From: DASZGI01 sp035938995
Lineage (GTDB): Bacteria > Actinomycetota > Actinomycetes > Streptomycetales > Catenulisporaceae
Direction: 5' to 3'
Assembly: GCF_035938995.1 (NCBI RefSeq)
Contig: NZ_DASZGI010000147.1
Coordinates: 1 to 64,000 of the forward strand
Length of the DNA stretch: 64,000 bases
Shown: positions 1 to 8,597 of the stretch, in pieces
How positions within the stretch are numbered: the first letter of the stretch is position 1
Layout: each line of letters starts with the position of its first letter
Position numbers and translations under genes: made by a program
Notes under the pieces: model-generated
Seen by the model: only the letters and a program-made list of their open reading frames with translations
Database searches by the model: none
Told to the model about the DNA's origin: nothing

Positions 1-1101
1 CCTCGGCGGGAGACTGCTGAGGAACCCGCCGACGGCTTCGCGCGCCCGCAGCACCGCGAGTGCGGTGTTCGCGATGCGCAGCACCCGGGCGTTGGTCCCC
101 TGCGTGCTCAGCATGGAGCGGATGATCCACATCCTCAGCAGCGCCGCATGGTTCGGCGCGCCGTGCACGTCGTCGAACTCGAGGACGTCGGCGCCGCGCA
201 CCGACTCGGCGAGCAGCCGCGGGTCCGCGGCCGGGATAATCTCGTCCCGGCGGCTGGCCACGTAGTACACCGGGATGTCCAGCGCGCGCAGTTCATCGTC
301 GCTGAGCGCCCACGCGGGCAAGCTGTCTACGAGTTCGGATTCGTCCAACCCGGTCAGGTGGGTCAGCGTGGCGCGGGTGATCTGCGGCATGGCGCGGTAC
401 GCCGCCGGGTCGGTGAACAGGTGCCGCACCGGCGCCCCGACCGTCGCGATGCCGCGGATCCGCGGGTCGTTCACGGCGCAGCGCAGCGCCAGGTGGCCGC
501 TGAAGCTCAGGGCGAGCGCGAACGTCCGCTCCGCGTCGGCACGGTCGGCGACCGCGTCGAGCAGCGCGCTCACCGTCTTCCAGCTCTCCGCGGTGTACTG
601 CTGGGCGTTCTCGCCGACACCGGGCATCTCGGCGACCAGCCCGGCCAGGCCGAGCGCTGGAAGCTTGGTGAGCAGTGGGGCCCACTGCTCCTTGATACTC
701 ACGATCCCGCCCATCGCCAGCACCAGCGGCCGCGGCCGGTCGGCGCTTAGCCCGGCGGCCCAGCAGCGCACCGGGCCCTGCGGCGTGTCGACTGTCAGCG
801 GCTCAAGGTCGCGCTGGGCCAGCGCCCACCGGGTGAAGGCGTCGACGCACTTGCGCAGCGCCGCCTGCTTCGCCGGGCTGTCGGGGTAAGGGAATCGGGC
901 GAGGTTGTAGTACCGGCAGGCGTCCAGGTCGCGGCCGACCGCCGCGAACTGCGCGGCCGCATTCGACCACTGCGCCACCCAAGAACCCGGGCCCTCACCG
1001 TCGTCGACGATGTCGGCGCACAGCGCGTGGTACCGGCGCACCGGGATCTCCTGCGCCTGCGCGTGCAGGAGACCGAAGCTCTTGATCTCAGAGATCTGCA
1101 T
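1..1101 (-). CDS. alpha/beta hydrolase, FrsA/DUF1100-like esterase (3' part cut by window edge)
   Basis: The reading frame is open from the ATG at 1101 to base 1, so 367 residues are visible and the C-terminus is missing. A GAGGGAG ribosome binding site precedes the ATG. A helical N-terminal cap (about residues 1-100) is followed by an alpha/beta hydrolase core (about 110 onward). The nucleophile is probably Ser199 in ALSFSGH, where the usual GxSxG glycines are Ala and Ser. A later Asp (ASRRDEIIP) and His (DVHGAPNH) fit the rest of the triad. The order of elements fits the FrsA/DUF1100 family. It lies 15 bases downstream of the P450 on the same strand, so it probably ends the operon and acts on a late cluster intermediate. 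The substrate cannot be told from sequence. Confidence 0.8.
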   Translation of the reverse strand, partial: MQISEIKSFGLLHAQAQEIPVRRYHALCADIVDDGEGPGSWVAQWSNAAAQFAAVGRDLDACRYYNLARFPYPDSPAKQAALRKCVDAFTRWALAQRDLEPLTVDTPQGPVRCWAAGLSADRPRPLVLAMGGIVSIKEQWAPLLTKLPALGLAGLVAEMPGVGENAQQYTAESWKTVSALLDAVADRADAERTFALALSFSGHLALRCAVNDPRIRGIATVGAPVRHLFTDPAAYRAMPQITRATLTHLTGLDESELVDSLPAWALSDDELRALDIPVYYVASRRDEIIPAADPRLLAESVRGADVLEFDDVHGAPNHAALLRMWIIRSMLSTQGTNARVLRIANTALAVLRAREAVGGFLSSLPPR

Positions 1102-1116
1102 GGTCAGCTCCCTCTC

Positions 1117-2349
1117 TCACCAGGCCACCGGCAGCGAGGCGACCCCGTGCACGAGGCGCCCGGCCGCGCGCGGTGCCGACGCCCCGGCGTCGACCGCGCG
1201 CAACTCGGGGAACCGGGCGAACAACGACGTCAGCGCGATGTCCAGCTCCGCGCGGGCGAGCGCGGAACCGACGCAGTAGTGGGCACCGTGACCGTACGTC
1301 AGATGCGGGTTTGCCGGACGGTCCGGCCGCGGCTCGTCCGCCCCGTCGAACCGGTCCTCGTCCCGGTTGGCGGAGCCGAGCGACGGAAGTACCGCCGAGC
1401 CCGCCGGAACGAGGGTGTCGCCGAGCATCACGTCCTCGACGGCGATCCGCAGCAGAGCCTCGTCGCCCGGCGGGTAAAGCCGCGTCAGCTCCTCGACCGC
1501 ACGTTGTGCCGTGTCCGGCGCGCTCAGCAGCCCGCGCAGTTCCCGATGCCTGGTCAGCAGCGCGAACACGCAGTTCGACAACTGATTCGCGGTGGTCTCG
1601 TGCCCGGCGACCAGGAGGCTGACACCCAGGAATACGAGTTCTTCCTCGTCCAGGCTGCCGTCATCCTGGTCGTGCACGCCCACCAGCGCGGACAACAAGT
1701 CCTCGGCGGGGTTGGCGCGCTTACCCGCCACCAGCCCGGTCATGTACTCCCGCAGCGCGGCCTGCGCGGCGAGCACCTCGACGGCGGGCAACTCGCTGGT
1801 CGAGAGGAACGCGGCGGACCAGCCGGAGAACAGCTCGCGGTCCGCCGCCGGCACGCCCAACAGCTCGCAGATGATGGCCACCGGCAGCGGGAAGGCGAAC
1901 TGCGGCACCAGGTCGACCGGGGGACCGGCCTGCTCCATCGCGTCCAACAGTTCGTCGGTCCGCTCCTGGATCCGCGGCCGCAGCGCGGCGACCCGCCGCG
2001 CGGTGAACTCCCGCGAGACCAGCCGGCGCACCCGGCTGTGCTCCGGCGGGTCCATGTTGAGCAGGCTCTTGAACCGCTGCGGCGCCTTGCCGAGCCGGGG
2101 GGCGCCGGGCTCCAGGGTGGCCGCGCGGCTGAAGCGCGGGTCGGAGAGTACTGTGCGCACTTCGTCGTAGGTGCAGACCAGGTAGCCCTGGTCGCCGCTG
2201 GGCATCGTCACCGACGCGACCGGGCAGGTCGCGCGTAGCCGGGCGTAGTCGGGGCTCGGGTCGAGGGCGGACGGCCGGTGGAAGGGATACGCCGGAACGC
2301 TGGCGGCTGCGGTCACGTCGGTCACACCGGCAGTGGTTTGGTCGGTCAA
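1117..2349 (-). CDS. cytochrome P450
   Basis: This 410-residue bacterial class I P450 has the I-helix oxygen-binding motif AGHETT (residues 249-254), an ExxR motif in EELTR (about 286-290) and the heme-binding loop YGHGAHYCVG with Cys359 as thiolate ligand. Length and motifs are complete, so it should be active. It probably hydroxylates or epoxidises the acyl or polyketide product; the substrate is unknown. The best start is a TTG whose last bases overlap the TGA of the upstream flavin monooxygenase (TTGA), with AGGTGC upstream, so the two genes look translationally coupled. Electrons could come from the ferredoxin reductase homologue at 37322, but no ferredoxin gene is seen in the window. 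Confidence 0.93.
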   Translation of the reverse strand: MTDQTTAGVTDVTAAASVPAYPFHRPSALDPSPDYARLRATCPVASVTMPSGDQGYLVCTYDEVRTVLSDPRFSRAATLEPGAPRLGKAPQRFKSLLNMDPPEHSRVRRLVSREFTARRVAALRPRIQERTDELLDAMEQAGPPVDLVPQFAFPLPVAIICELLGVPAADRELFSGWSAAFLSTSELPAVEVLAAQAALREYMTGLVAGKRANPAEDLLSALVGVHDQDDGSLDEEELVFLGVSLLVAGHETTANQLSNCVFALLTRHRELRGLLSAPDTAQRAVEELTRLYPPGDEALLRIAVEDVMLGDTLVPAGSAVLPSLGSANRDEDRFDGADEPRPDRPANPHLTYGHGAHYCVGSALARAELDIALTSLFARFPELRAVDAGASAPRAAGRLVHGVASLPVAW

Positions 2350-3641
2350 GGTCGCACCTGCGCGCTTTCGGCTGGTCGCTGGGTGGCGTCCGCCGGGGGC
2401 AGCAGGTCGAGCCGCTGTCCGCCGGAGAGCACCGCGTGCTGGAGGCTGTAGTAGATGCCTGTCATGAGGCGGCGACGCACCCGGTCGGACCGGTTGATCA
2501 CCCGGTACACCGAGCGGCGCGCGGCGACCGCGACCGGGCTGGACAGCGCGAAAGCCTTCTCCTGGCGCAGCTGCAACCCGCGGGAGAACTCGACCGACGG
2601 CTCGCGCCGCCGCTGGAACTCACGGCTCGCCGCGTCGAGGGCTTGAGCGACGTCGGCCGCGTTGAAGGCGTCTGCGACCAGCGGGGCGAGCACCACAGCG
2701 TCGAGCAGCGCGTGATGCACGCCAAGCCCGAGGATCGGCGTCAGGGTGTGCGCCGCGTCGCCGATGAGCACCAGTCCCGGGGCCGACCAGGCGGGCACGG
2801 TGGTGCTGAAGATCTCAAGCGCGGACGTGCCGGACCAGTCGGGCAGGTACGTGTGCACCGTCTCGGCGAGTTCCGGGGCGAGCTCGGCGACCCGGGTGTG
2901 CAGGGCGCCGATGCCCTGGCTGCGCAGCGTACGCAGCTCGCCTTTCAGGATATTGAGACCGACACGCAGCTGGTCGGGCACGGTGGGGATGAACACGCCG
3001 TGCGCGCCGCGCAGCAAACGCACCTGGTACGCCTGCCCGTCCCAGAAGTCCGGCCGCGGCACCTTGAACCAGATGAAGTCCCGTTCAAGCGGCACTTTCG
3101 CGGCGGCGAGCGCTGCCATCTCGCGCAGCTTGCTGTATCTCCCGTCGGCGGCCACCGTCAGCGCCGCGCGGACCTGAGCGGGCCCGTCCTGCTCGCCCGC
3201 GCAGCGCACCCCGATCACGCGTCCGCCGTCGTCGCGCAGAAGGTCTGTCACCGTCCGCCCGCTCAACAGCCTGAATCCGGGCAGCGCGACCGCCTGCTCG
3301 TGGATCGCGGACAGCAGCGGCGGCTGCGGGATCTCGCGCGGATACTTGCTCGGCCAAGCCGCGGTCGAGAAGTCGGTGCTCAGCACCACCTTCCCGGCGT
3401 CGCGGATCTCGACCCGGCGGGTGACCAGGCTCTCCTCGCGCAGCCGGTCCAGCAGGCCGAGCCGGTCGAGCAGCCACACCGCGTCCGGCGAGATCGCCTC
3501 GCCGCGGAACGAGCGCTCGAAGCCGTTCTTCTGCTCGACGACCGTCACCCGGCGGCCCCGCTTGGCCAGTTCGAGGCCCAGCAGCAGGCCGGCCGGGCCG
3601 CCGCCGGCGACGCAGACGTCTGTCTCTTCGGGCTCTGCCAC
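2346..3641 (-). CDS. FAD-dependent monooxygenase (class A, PHBH fold)
   Basis: The protein has 431 residues. It opens with the FAD-binding motif AGGGPAGLLLG (about residues 12-22). A DG motif (AADGRYSKLR) lies near residue 165 and the second FAD motif LIGDAAHTLTP near residue 290, the pattern of class A flavin monooxygenases such as geranylgeranyl-reductase-like and aromatic hydroxylases. No halogenase WxWxIP motif is seen, so hydroxylation or epoxidation is favoured over chlorination. The GTG start at 3641 has a strong GGGAGGGG site. The stop overlaps the P450 start, so the two oxygenases are probably co-expressed as tailoring enzymes of the cluster. Confidence 0.88.
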   Translation of the reverse strand: MAEPEETDVCVAGGGPAGLLLGLELAKRGRRVTVVEQKNGFERSFRGEAISPDAVWLLDRLGLLDRLREESLVTRRVEIRDAGKVVLSTDFSTAAWPSKYPREIPQPPLLSAIHEQAVALPGFRLLSGRTVTDLLRDDGGRVIGVRCAGEQDGPAQVRAALTVAADGRYSKLREMAALAAAKVPLERDFIWFKVPRPDFWDGQAYQVRLLRGAHGVFIPTVPDQLRVGLNILKGELRTLRSQGIGALHTRVAELAPELAETVHTYLPDWSGTSALEIFSTTVPAWSAPGLVLIGDAAHTLTPILGLGVHHALLDAVVLAPLVADAFNAADVAQALDAASREFQRRREPSVEFSRGLQLRQEKAFALSSPVAVAARRSVYRVINRSDRVRRRLMTGIYYSLQHAVLSGGQRLDLLPPADATQRPAESAQVRP

Positions 3642-3731
3642 GGCCCCTCCCTTCTGATCGGGCCGGACAGGACGACGATCCGTGCGGCCGCTAAAGCGCT
3701 TCTTGCCGGTGGTCCCGGCCGGCGGCCTGCG

Positions 3732-6377
3732 TCAGTCGACGTCCCCGCCGACCACCCAGATGCCCGGGCGGGCCTCCACAGCGGCCGGCACCCACGGGGC
3801 CTGCACGTCGGACCACTGGCCCGCGTGCTCGAGCACCCACGCCTTGGTGCGCCGGGCGAACTGGCTCCAGCGGTGGTCGCCGAGCCGGTCGGCCCGGTCG
3901 CCGAACGCGGTGAACGCTTCCAGCGCCGGCTCGGCCCGACCGGACTGGAGTTCGACCACGGCCAGGCCGCGCAGCGCGTCCGCCAGCCCACGGTCGTCCC
4001 CGGCCGCCGCGCACTCCTCCAGCGCGTCCCCGTACACCTTCCCGGCGCGCGCCGACTCGCCCTCGCTGAGGGTGACGTCGCCCACGCCGATCAGGCACCG
4101 GGCCGCGCCCACCGGCTCGACCGCGGAGAGGAACAGCGTGCGGGCGTCCTCGAAGTACCGCACGGCCTGCCGGCACCGCTGCTGCTGCCAGGCCAGGGTG
4201 CCCAGCGACCGCAGCACCTCCGCCTCGGCCGCGGCGTCGCCGTCGCGGCGGGCCGCCTCCAAGGCCAGCTCGTGCGTCACGGCCCAGTCGTCCCACGCCG
4301 CGCGCGTCTCGACATACCCGGACAGACGCTCAGTGATCTTCCATACCTGTGGCCAGAGCCCCGCGCCGTGCGCTCGGCGGACGGTGTCCACGAGCACCGG
4401 GCTCTCGGCCTGGAACCACTCCACCGCGTTCGCTTCCGCCGCCTCGCCGGCCTGCCCGAGGCTGCGCGGGTCGACCGACGCGTCGTCGAGCCCGTATTGG
4501 ATCCGGCCGGGGGTGAGGCGGGCGTCGGCACGCCGGGACACGGCGAGACAGGCCTCGGACAGCCGCTCGATCGCCGACACCGTCTCGGCCGGCTCCTGCG
4601 CGGCGAGCAGATCCAGCGCCAGCGCCCGCATCAGCCGGTGGTAGCCGTAGCGCGGAGCCTGGTCCTTCTGTCCCGGGCGCGCCTCGACCAGGTACGACTG
4701 CACCAGCTGTTCGAGCATCCGCTCGGTCTCGCCGGGCGTCGTGCCCAGCAGCGCCGTCGCGGTCCACAGGCTGAAACCGGCCAGCGGCGCCAGCGCGAGC
4801 ATCCGGAACGCCCGGCGCTGCGCCGGGTCCGCGTCCCGGTAGCCGACCAGCAGGCTGGCGCGCACGTCCAGGTCGCCGGCGACCAGCTCGGCCAGGCCGG
4901 TGGTCTCGTCCTCGAGCCGCTGGGCCAGCATCGCGGCGGTCCAGTGCGGCCGGGCGGCCAGCCCGGCGCCCGCGGCACGCAGCCCGAGCGGCAGGTACCC
5001 GCACAGCCGGGCGATGTCGAGGGCGGCGGCCGGGTCGTCGTCGAACTGCGGCCCGGCGATCTCCCGCAGCAGCAGCTCGGCCTCACCCGGCTTCAGCACG
5101 TCCAGCACCTGGTGGCGCACCCCGTCGAGCCCGGCCAGCGGCCGCCGCGAGGTGATGACGGCGAACGTGGCGGGGATCGCCGCGAGCAGCGGCCGCACCT
5201 GCTCCTCGGACGCGACGTCGTCGAGGATCACCATCAGCCGGCGCTGGCGCACCAGGCGGTGCAGCCGGTCGGTCGGGTCCTCGTCCGCGGCCGCGGGCGT
5301 CTGCTCGAGCCGGTTGGCCAGCTTGGCCATCGCCTCGCGGCCGTCGAGCGGCGCGCCGTGCGCGTCGCGCAGGTGGACCAGCACGCTGCCGTGCGGGAAC
5401 CGGTCGGCGGCGCGCCAGGCGAGCTTGACCGCGAAGGCGGTCTTGCCGACCCCGGTCGGGCCGCTGATCACCAGGGCCCGGGTGGTCGAGCGGCCCTTCG
5501 CGTCGGGGATCGCGCGCAGCGCCGCCGCCATCGCGTCGTCCCGGCCGACGAAGTCCGGCAGGGCGGGCGGCGGCGAGGCGACCGGGGCGGCCGGCTCGGC
5601 CCGGGCGGTGCCGGGCTCGCGCCAGGCCAGGTTCGGGTCGGAGCGCAGAATCCGCTCGTGCAGGGTGCGCAGGCCGGGGCCCGGCTCGATGCCCAGGTCC
5701 TCGACCAGCGCGCCGCGGGCCTTGGCGAACGTGCGCAGCGCGTCGGACTGGCGGCCTGAACGGAAGAGGGCGACCATCAGGTGCGCGTACAGCGTCTCGC
5801 GCAACGGATGCTCGGTGATCAGGGCCATGAGCTCGCCGGTGAGCTCCTTGTGCCGGCCCAGGCGCAAGTCCGCGGTGATGCGCTGCTCCAGCGCGGACAT
5901 CCGCAGCTCCTCGAGACGCACGGCCGTGCTCGAAAGCGTGTAGCCGTGCGGGATCCCCGAAAGCGCCGCGCCTGTCCATAGGCCGAGCCCCTCGCGCAGA
6001 AGCGTCGCCGCCTCGGCGAAATTGCCGCTCTCATATGCGGCTTTACCGCGCTGATGCAGGGACTCGAACTGGATGAGGTCGATCTCGTCGTCCTTCGCCC
6101 GCAGCATGTACCCCGGGGGCACGGTGAACAGACGCTGGCCGAGCGGTCCGGCCGGCGGATCGCCCTCCGCGAGCAGCCGCCGTAGCTGCGAGACGTACAC
6201 CTGAAGTGTCGTCCCTGCTGTGCGTGGTGGCGCGTTGTCCCACAGCTCGTCGATCAGGCACTCGGTGGAGACGGTCTCGTTCGCACGCGCCAACAGCACC
6301 GCCAGCACCACACGCACCTTCGCGGCGGTCGGTGTCCGCGGTTCCATCGCAACCGGTCCGAGAATGTGAAATCTCAC
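3732..6377 (-). CDS. AfsR/SARP-type transcriptional regulator with NB-ARC ATPase and TPRs
   Basis: This is an 881-residue activator. Residues 1-95 form the OmpR-like winged helix typical of SARPs. Residues 100-250 form the bacterial transcriptional activation domain (BTAD) ending in LGIEPGPGLRTLHERIL. A P-loop GPTGVGKT (306-313), a Walker B LMVILDDV and the GLPLGL-type motif LPLGLRAAG mark an NB-ARC ATPase. The rest (about 600-880) is TPR-like helices. The order matches AfsR of Streptomyces but is somewhat shorter. The GTG start at 6377 has GGGGGAGGG just upstream. It sits 34 bases below the AfsA-like gene in the lipid operon and is the likely pathway activator. A shorter SARP at 24170 gives the cluster a second one. 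Confidence 0.92.
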   Translation of the reverse strand: MRFHILGPVAMEPRTPTAAKVRVVLAVLLARANETVSTECLIDELWDNAPPRTAGTTLQVYVSQLRRLLAEGDPPAGPLGQRLFTVPPGYMLRAKDDEIDLIQFESLHQRGKAAYESGNFAEAATLLREGLGLWTGAALSGIPHGYTLSSTAVRLEELRMSALEQRITADLRLGRHKELTGELMALITEHPLRETLYAHLMVALFRSGRQSDALRTFAKARGALVEDLGIEPGPGLRTLHERILRSDPNLAWREPGTARAEPAAPVASPPPALPDFVGRDDAMAAALRAIPDAKGRSTTRALVISGPTGVGKTAFAVKLAWRAADRFPHGSVLVHLRDAHGAPLDGREAMAKLANRLEQTPAAADEDPTDRLHRLVRQRRLMVILDDVASEEQVRPLLAAIPATFAVITSRRPLAGLDGVRHQVLDVLKPGEAELLLREIAGPQFDDDPAAALDIARLCGYLPLGLRAAGAGLAARPHWTAAMLAQRLEDETTGLAELVAGDLDVRASLLVGYRDADPAQRRAFRMLALAPLAGFSLWTATALLGTTPGETERMLEQLVQSYLVEARPGQKDQAPRYGYHRLMRALALDLLAAQEPAETVSAIERLSEACLAVSRRADARLTPGRIQYGLDDASVDPRSLGQAGEAAEANAVEWFQAESPVLVDTVRRAHGAGLWPQVWKITERLSGYVETRAAWDDWAVTHELALEAARRDGDAAAEAEVLRSLGTLAWQQQRCRQAVRYFEDARTLFLSAVEPVGAARCLIGVGDVTLSEGESARAGKVYGDALEECAAAGDDRGLADALRGLAVVELQSGRAEPALEAFTAFGDRADRLGDHRWSQFARRTKAWVLEHAGQWSDVQAPWVPAAVEARPGIWVVGGDVD

Positions 6378-6411
6378 TTTGCCCTCCCCCTCGCCTGTCG
6401 GCAGTCTGGGG

Positions 6412-7443
6412 TTAATAGTCCTGAATTACCTCCACCGTCACGGTCGCCAGCTCGCGGGCGCCCTGCGAGAACGTCAGGGCGACCGGGAAGACCCGGCGTC
6501 CGGCGGCGTCCCGGCGGAGTTCCTCGGCGCGCAGGGTGCACATGAGCGGAAGATCGATCTCTGCGAAGCCCTGGAACCGGGCGGCCCAGCCGCCCAGCGC
6601 GCAGGACGAGGCCGAGAAGCCGTGCAGCTCCCCGGCCGCGAGTATGGCCAGCTGGCGGGATGCCTCGAGCAGCACGGTCGAGGGCACGTGGTCGGTGGCG
6701 CTCGCGGTGAACACCGGGTGCGCGGGCTGCGCCACGACCTGGACGCGCAGCCGCCCGCTGTCGTCTGGCACCGGCGTGCCGATGACGACGTTGCGCGGGT
6801 CGGAGCGGCCGACCGCCTCCGCCGACGGCCGGTCGTCGACCGCCGGGACGGAATAGCCGTTGACGCCGTTGCCGCGGCTGGCCGCCCGCCCGCGGGCCCG
6901 GTGGTTGTGGTAGACCTTCGGCATCAGGAACACGGTGCGCGCCTTCGCGTCACCGCACCGCACCCCGTCGATCGACAGCCGCGCCTCGCAGGTCAGCCCG
7001 CGCGGCACGCCGTTGATCACGTCGACCGGGTGCAGGATCATGTCCACCGAGATGTACGAGGGCTCGGTCCCGCGCCGCCAGGCCTCCAGATCGGTGGCCA
7101 CCGCCTCGGTGGAGGCCAGCACCACCGGCCGCGACGCCGGCACCCGGAAGTACTGGTGCGCGACGAACAGGACCGACTCGCGCATCGCCTCGATCGGGTA
7201 GTGCAGGTCGTGGAAGATCCCGGGCCCGTCGTTGAACAGCGGATGGTGCTCCGGGAGCCGGGCGGAGAGGGTGAACTCCTGGGCGACCGGCGCGGCGGTG
7301 CCGAGCATGACGCTCTCCGCGCTGCCGGGCCGGTGCAGCAAGTGATGGCCCAGCCCGGGCGGCGCCGCGGCGGGCGCGAGCAACTCGGGCTGGCGCGCCC
7401 TCGGCAGGCGCGCGTACTCCTTAGCGGAGGTATCGGTCGACAA
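6412..7443 (-). CDS. AfsA-like protein (double hotdog, gamma-butyrolactone synthase family)
   Basis: Two hotdog repeats are visible, each with the family's hydrophobic helix (HPLFNDGPGIFHD...EAMRES early, HPVFTASATDHVPSTVLLEASRQ late), as in AfsA, which joins a beta-ketoacyl chain to dihydroxyacetone phosphate to make A-factor-type signals. I chose the TTG at 7443 (343 residues): AAGGAG lies five bases upstream and the length then suits the family. An in-frame GTG at 7683 overlapping the TGA of the upstream gene would add 80 residues of low-complexity sequence with no visible fold. The stretch 7444-7679 is otherwise empty. It could make a signalling butanolide that controls the cluster, or act as a dehydratase-like enzyme in the pathway. 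Confidence 0.8.
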   Translation of the reverse strand: MSTDTSAKEYARLPRARQPELLAPAAAPPGLGHHLLHRPGSAESVMLGTAAPVAQEFTLSARLPEHHPLFNDGPGIFHDLHYPIEAMRESVLFVAHQYFRVPASRPVVLASTEAVATDLEAWRRGTEPSYISVDMILHPVDVINGVPRGLTCEARLSIDGVRCGDAKARTVFLMPKVYHNHRARGRAASRGNGVNGYSVPAVDDRPSAEAVGRSDPRNVVIGTPVPDDSGRLRVQVVAQPAHPVFTASATDHVPSTVLLEASRQLAILAAGELHGFSASSCALGGWAARFQGFAEIDLPLMCTLRAEELRRDAAGRRVFPVALTFSQGARELATVTVEVIQDY

Positions 7444-7679
7444 GGCGTCTCCTTCGCACGGTTCCACGCCGGAGAAGCCCTGACCGACAGCGACGTTCAC
7501 GCCCGTTGACGACAGACCGCTTTTCCTAGTCCGCCCGTAGGACGTGTGGGCCGGCGGTGCAGGAGCCTCCCCATGGCTCTGCACCGATACTCGCAGAGGG
7601 CTGTCAAGTCTCGTCCAAGCTCCGACCAAGGTCACGCTGGGTGCCGTCTCTGGCGTCCGGGCTGGTCGCGGCGGGCGGG

Positions 7680-8594
7680 TCACCAGTCGTCTCCGGAGTC
7701 GTCCGCATACGGATCGTCAGCACCCAGCGCCTCGGTCAGCGCGTCCACCAAGCCGGGGTCCAGCATGGTGTCCGCGGCCGTGTCCTCGGTCCCGCCGAAG
7801 CCCCGGTCGCCGACCGCGGCGCTGACCACGTACTCGCCGCCGATGGTGTAGGTGCGGAACTCCCACTCGGCCCCGGTGCCCTCCTCGCCGTCCGGGCGGA
7901 AGAGCGTCGCGCGGCCGGAGGCGCCGGCGAAGCCGAAGTCGGTGAAGCGGAACTGCATGCCTTGGCCGATCGCCTTGCTGTACGCCTCCTTGAGCGTCCA
8001 GATCCGGATCAGCTTGTCGTTGCGGTCCTCCGGCGGCAGTTCCTCCAGCATGCGGGCCTCGTGCGGGGTGCACACGTGCTTGCCGAGACCGCGCTGGTAC
8101 ATCAGACGGTCGGCCCGCTCCGCGTCCACGCCGATGACCCCGCGCGTGGTCACCCCGATCAACAGCAGTTCGTCGGTGTGGCTGAGGCTGATGTCGACGG
8201 CGTCGTAGCCGCGCAGGTATGGGCGTCCGGTGGGGCCGTAGCAGAGCTCGATGGCGTGCGCTGGAACCTTGAGGACCGCGGCCGCGGCGTACTTGAGCAG
8301 CACGCGCGATGCGGCGTACCGCGCCCGCACCTCGGGGTTCGTCAGCTCCAGGTACCGGGCCCAGTCGCGGCCGAGGAGCGCGCGCAGCCGCGGCGCCCCC
8401 GCCTGGTCCGGCCGCCAGTCGCGCAGCAGGGCGTACAGCAGAGCGGCACCGTACGTGTTGAGATCGTCGACGACCCGGTCCCACGCCCCGTTCGGCCCGG
8501 AAATCCTGATCAGCTCGCCGAAGCCGGGCGCGGACGCCAGCCCTCTGCCGCCTGTCGCGCCGGGCCGCACGGCCCACTCCTCGCCGGTCGTCAT
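7680..8594 (-). CDS. 4'-phosphopantetheinyl transferase, Sfp type (copy 1)
   Basis: This 304-residue protein should transfer phosphopantetheine from CoA to the serines of the cluster's ACPs. The Sfp-family motifs are clear: GRPYLRG, then DISLSHTDE (with the CoA-contacting SHT), then IGVDAE supplying magnesium ligands, and WTLKEAYSKAIGQG with the catalytic WxxKEA. It lies three bases downstream of the KAS III gene in the lipid operon. A clearly paralogous copy is at 31685 next to the second FAAL cassette; both share KEAYSKAIGQG and the flanking FRFT[DE]FGF. Having two dedicated copies in one cluster is unusual. Confidence 0.94.
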   Translation of the reverse strand: MTTGEEWAVRPGATGGRGLASAPGFGELIRISGPNGAWDRVVDDLNTYGAALLYALLRDWRPDQAGAPRLRALLGRDWARYLELTNPEVRARYAASRVLLKYAAAAVLKVPAHAIELCYGPTGRPYLRGYDAVDISLSHTDELLLIGVTTRGVIGVDAERADRLMYQRGLGKHVCTPHEARMLEELPPEDRNDKLIRIWTLKEAYSKAIGQGMQFRFTDFGFAGASGRATLFRPDGEEGTGAEWEFRTYTIGGEYVVSAAVGDRGFGGTEDTAADTMLDPGLVDALTEALGADDPYADDSGDDW

Positions 8595-8597
8595 GCG

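Noticed and set aside
2346..3641. Flavin monooxygenase considered as a halogenase
   Set aside because: No WxWxIP motif was found; motifs fit a class A hydroxylase.
2436..5759. Long plus-strand open frame of 1107 codons opposite the monooxygenase and AfsR-like gene
   Set aside because: It is Arg/Gly/Gln-rich, has no domain, and lies antisense to two clearly recognised genes; high-GC DNA gives such shadow frames.
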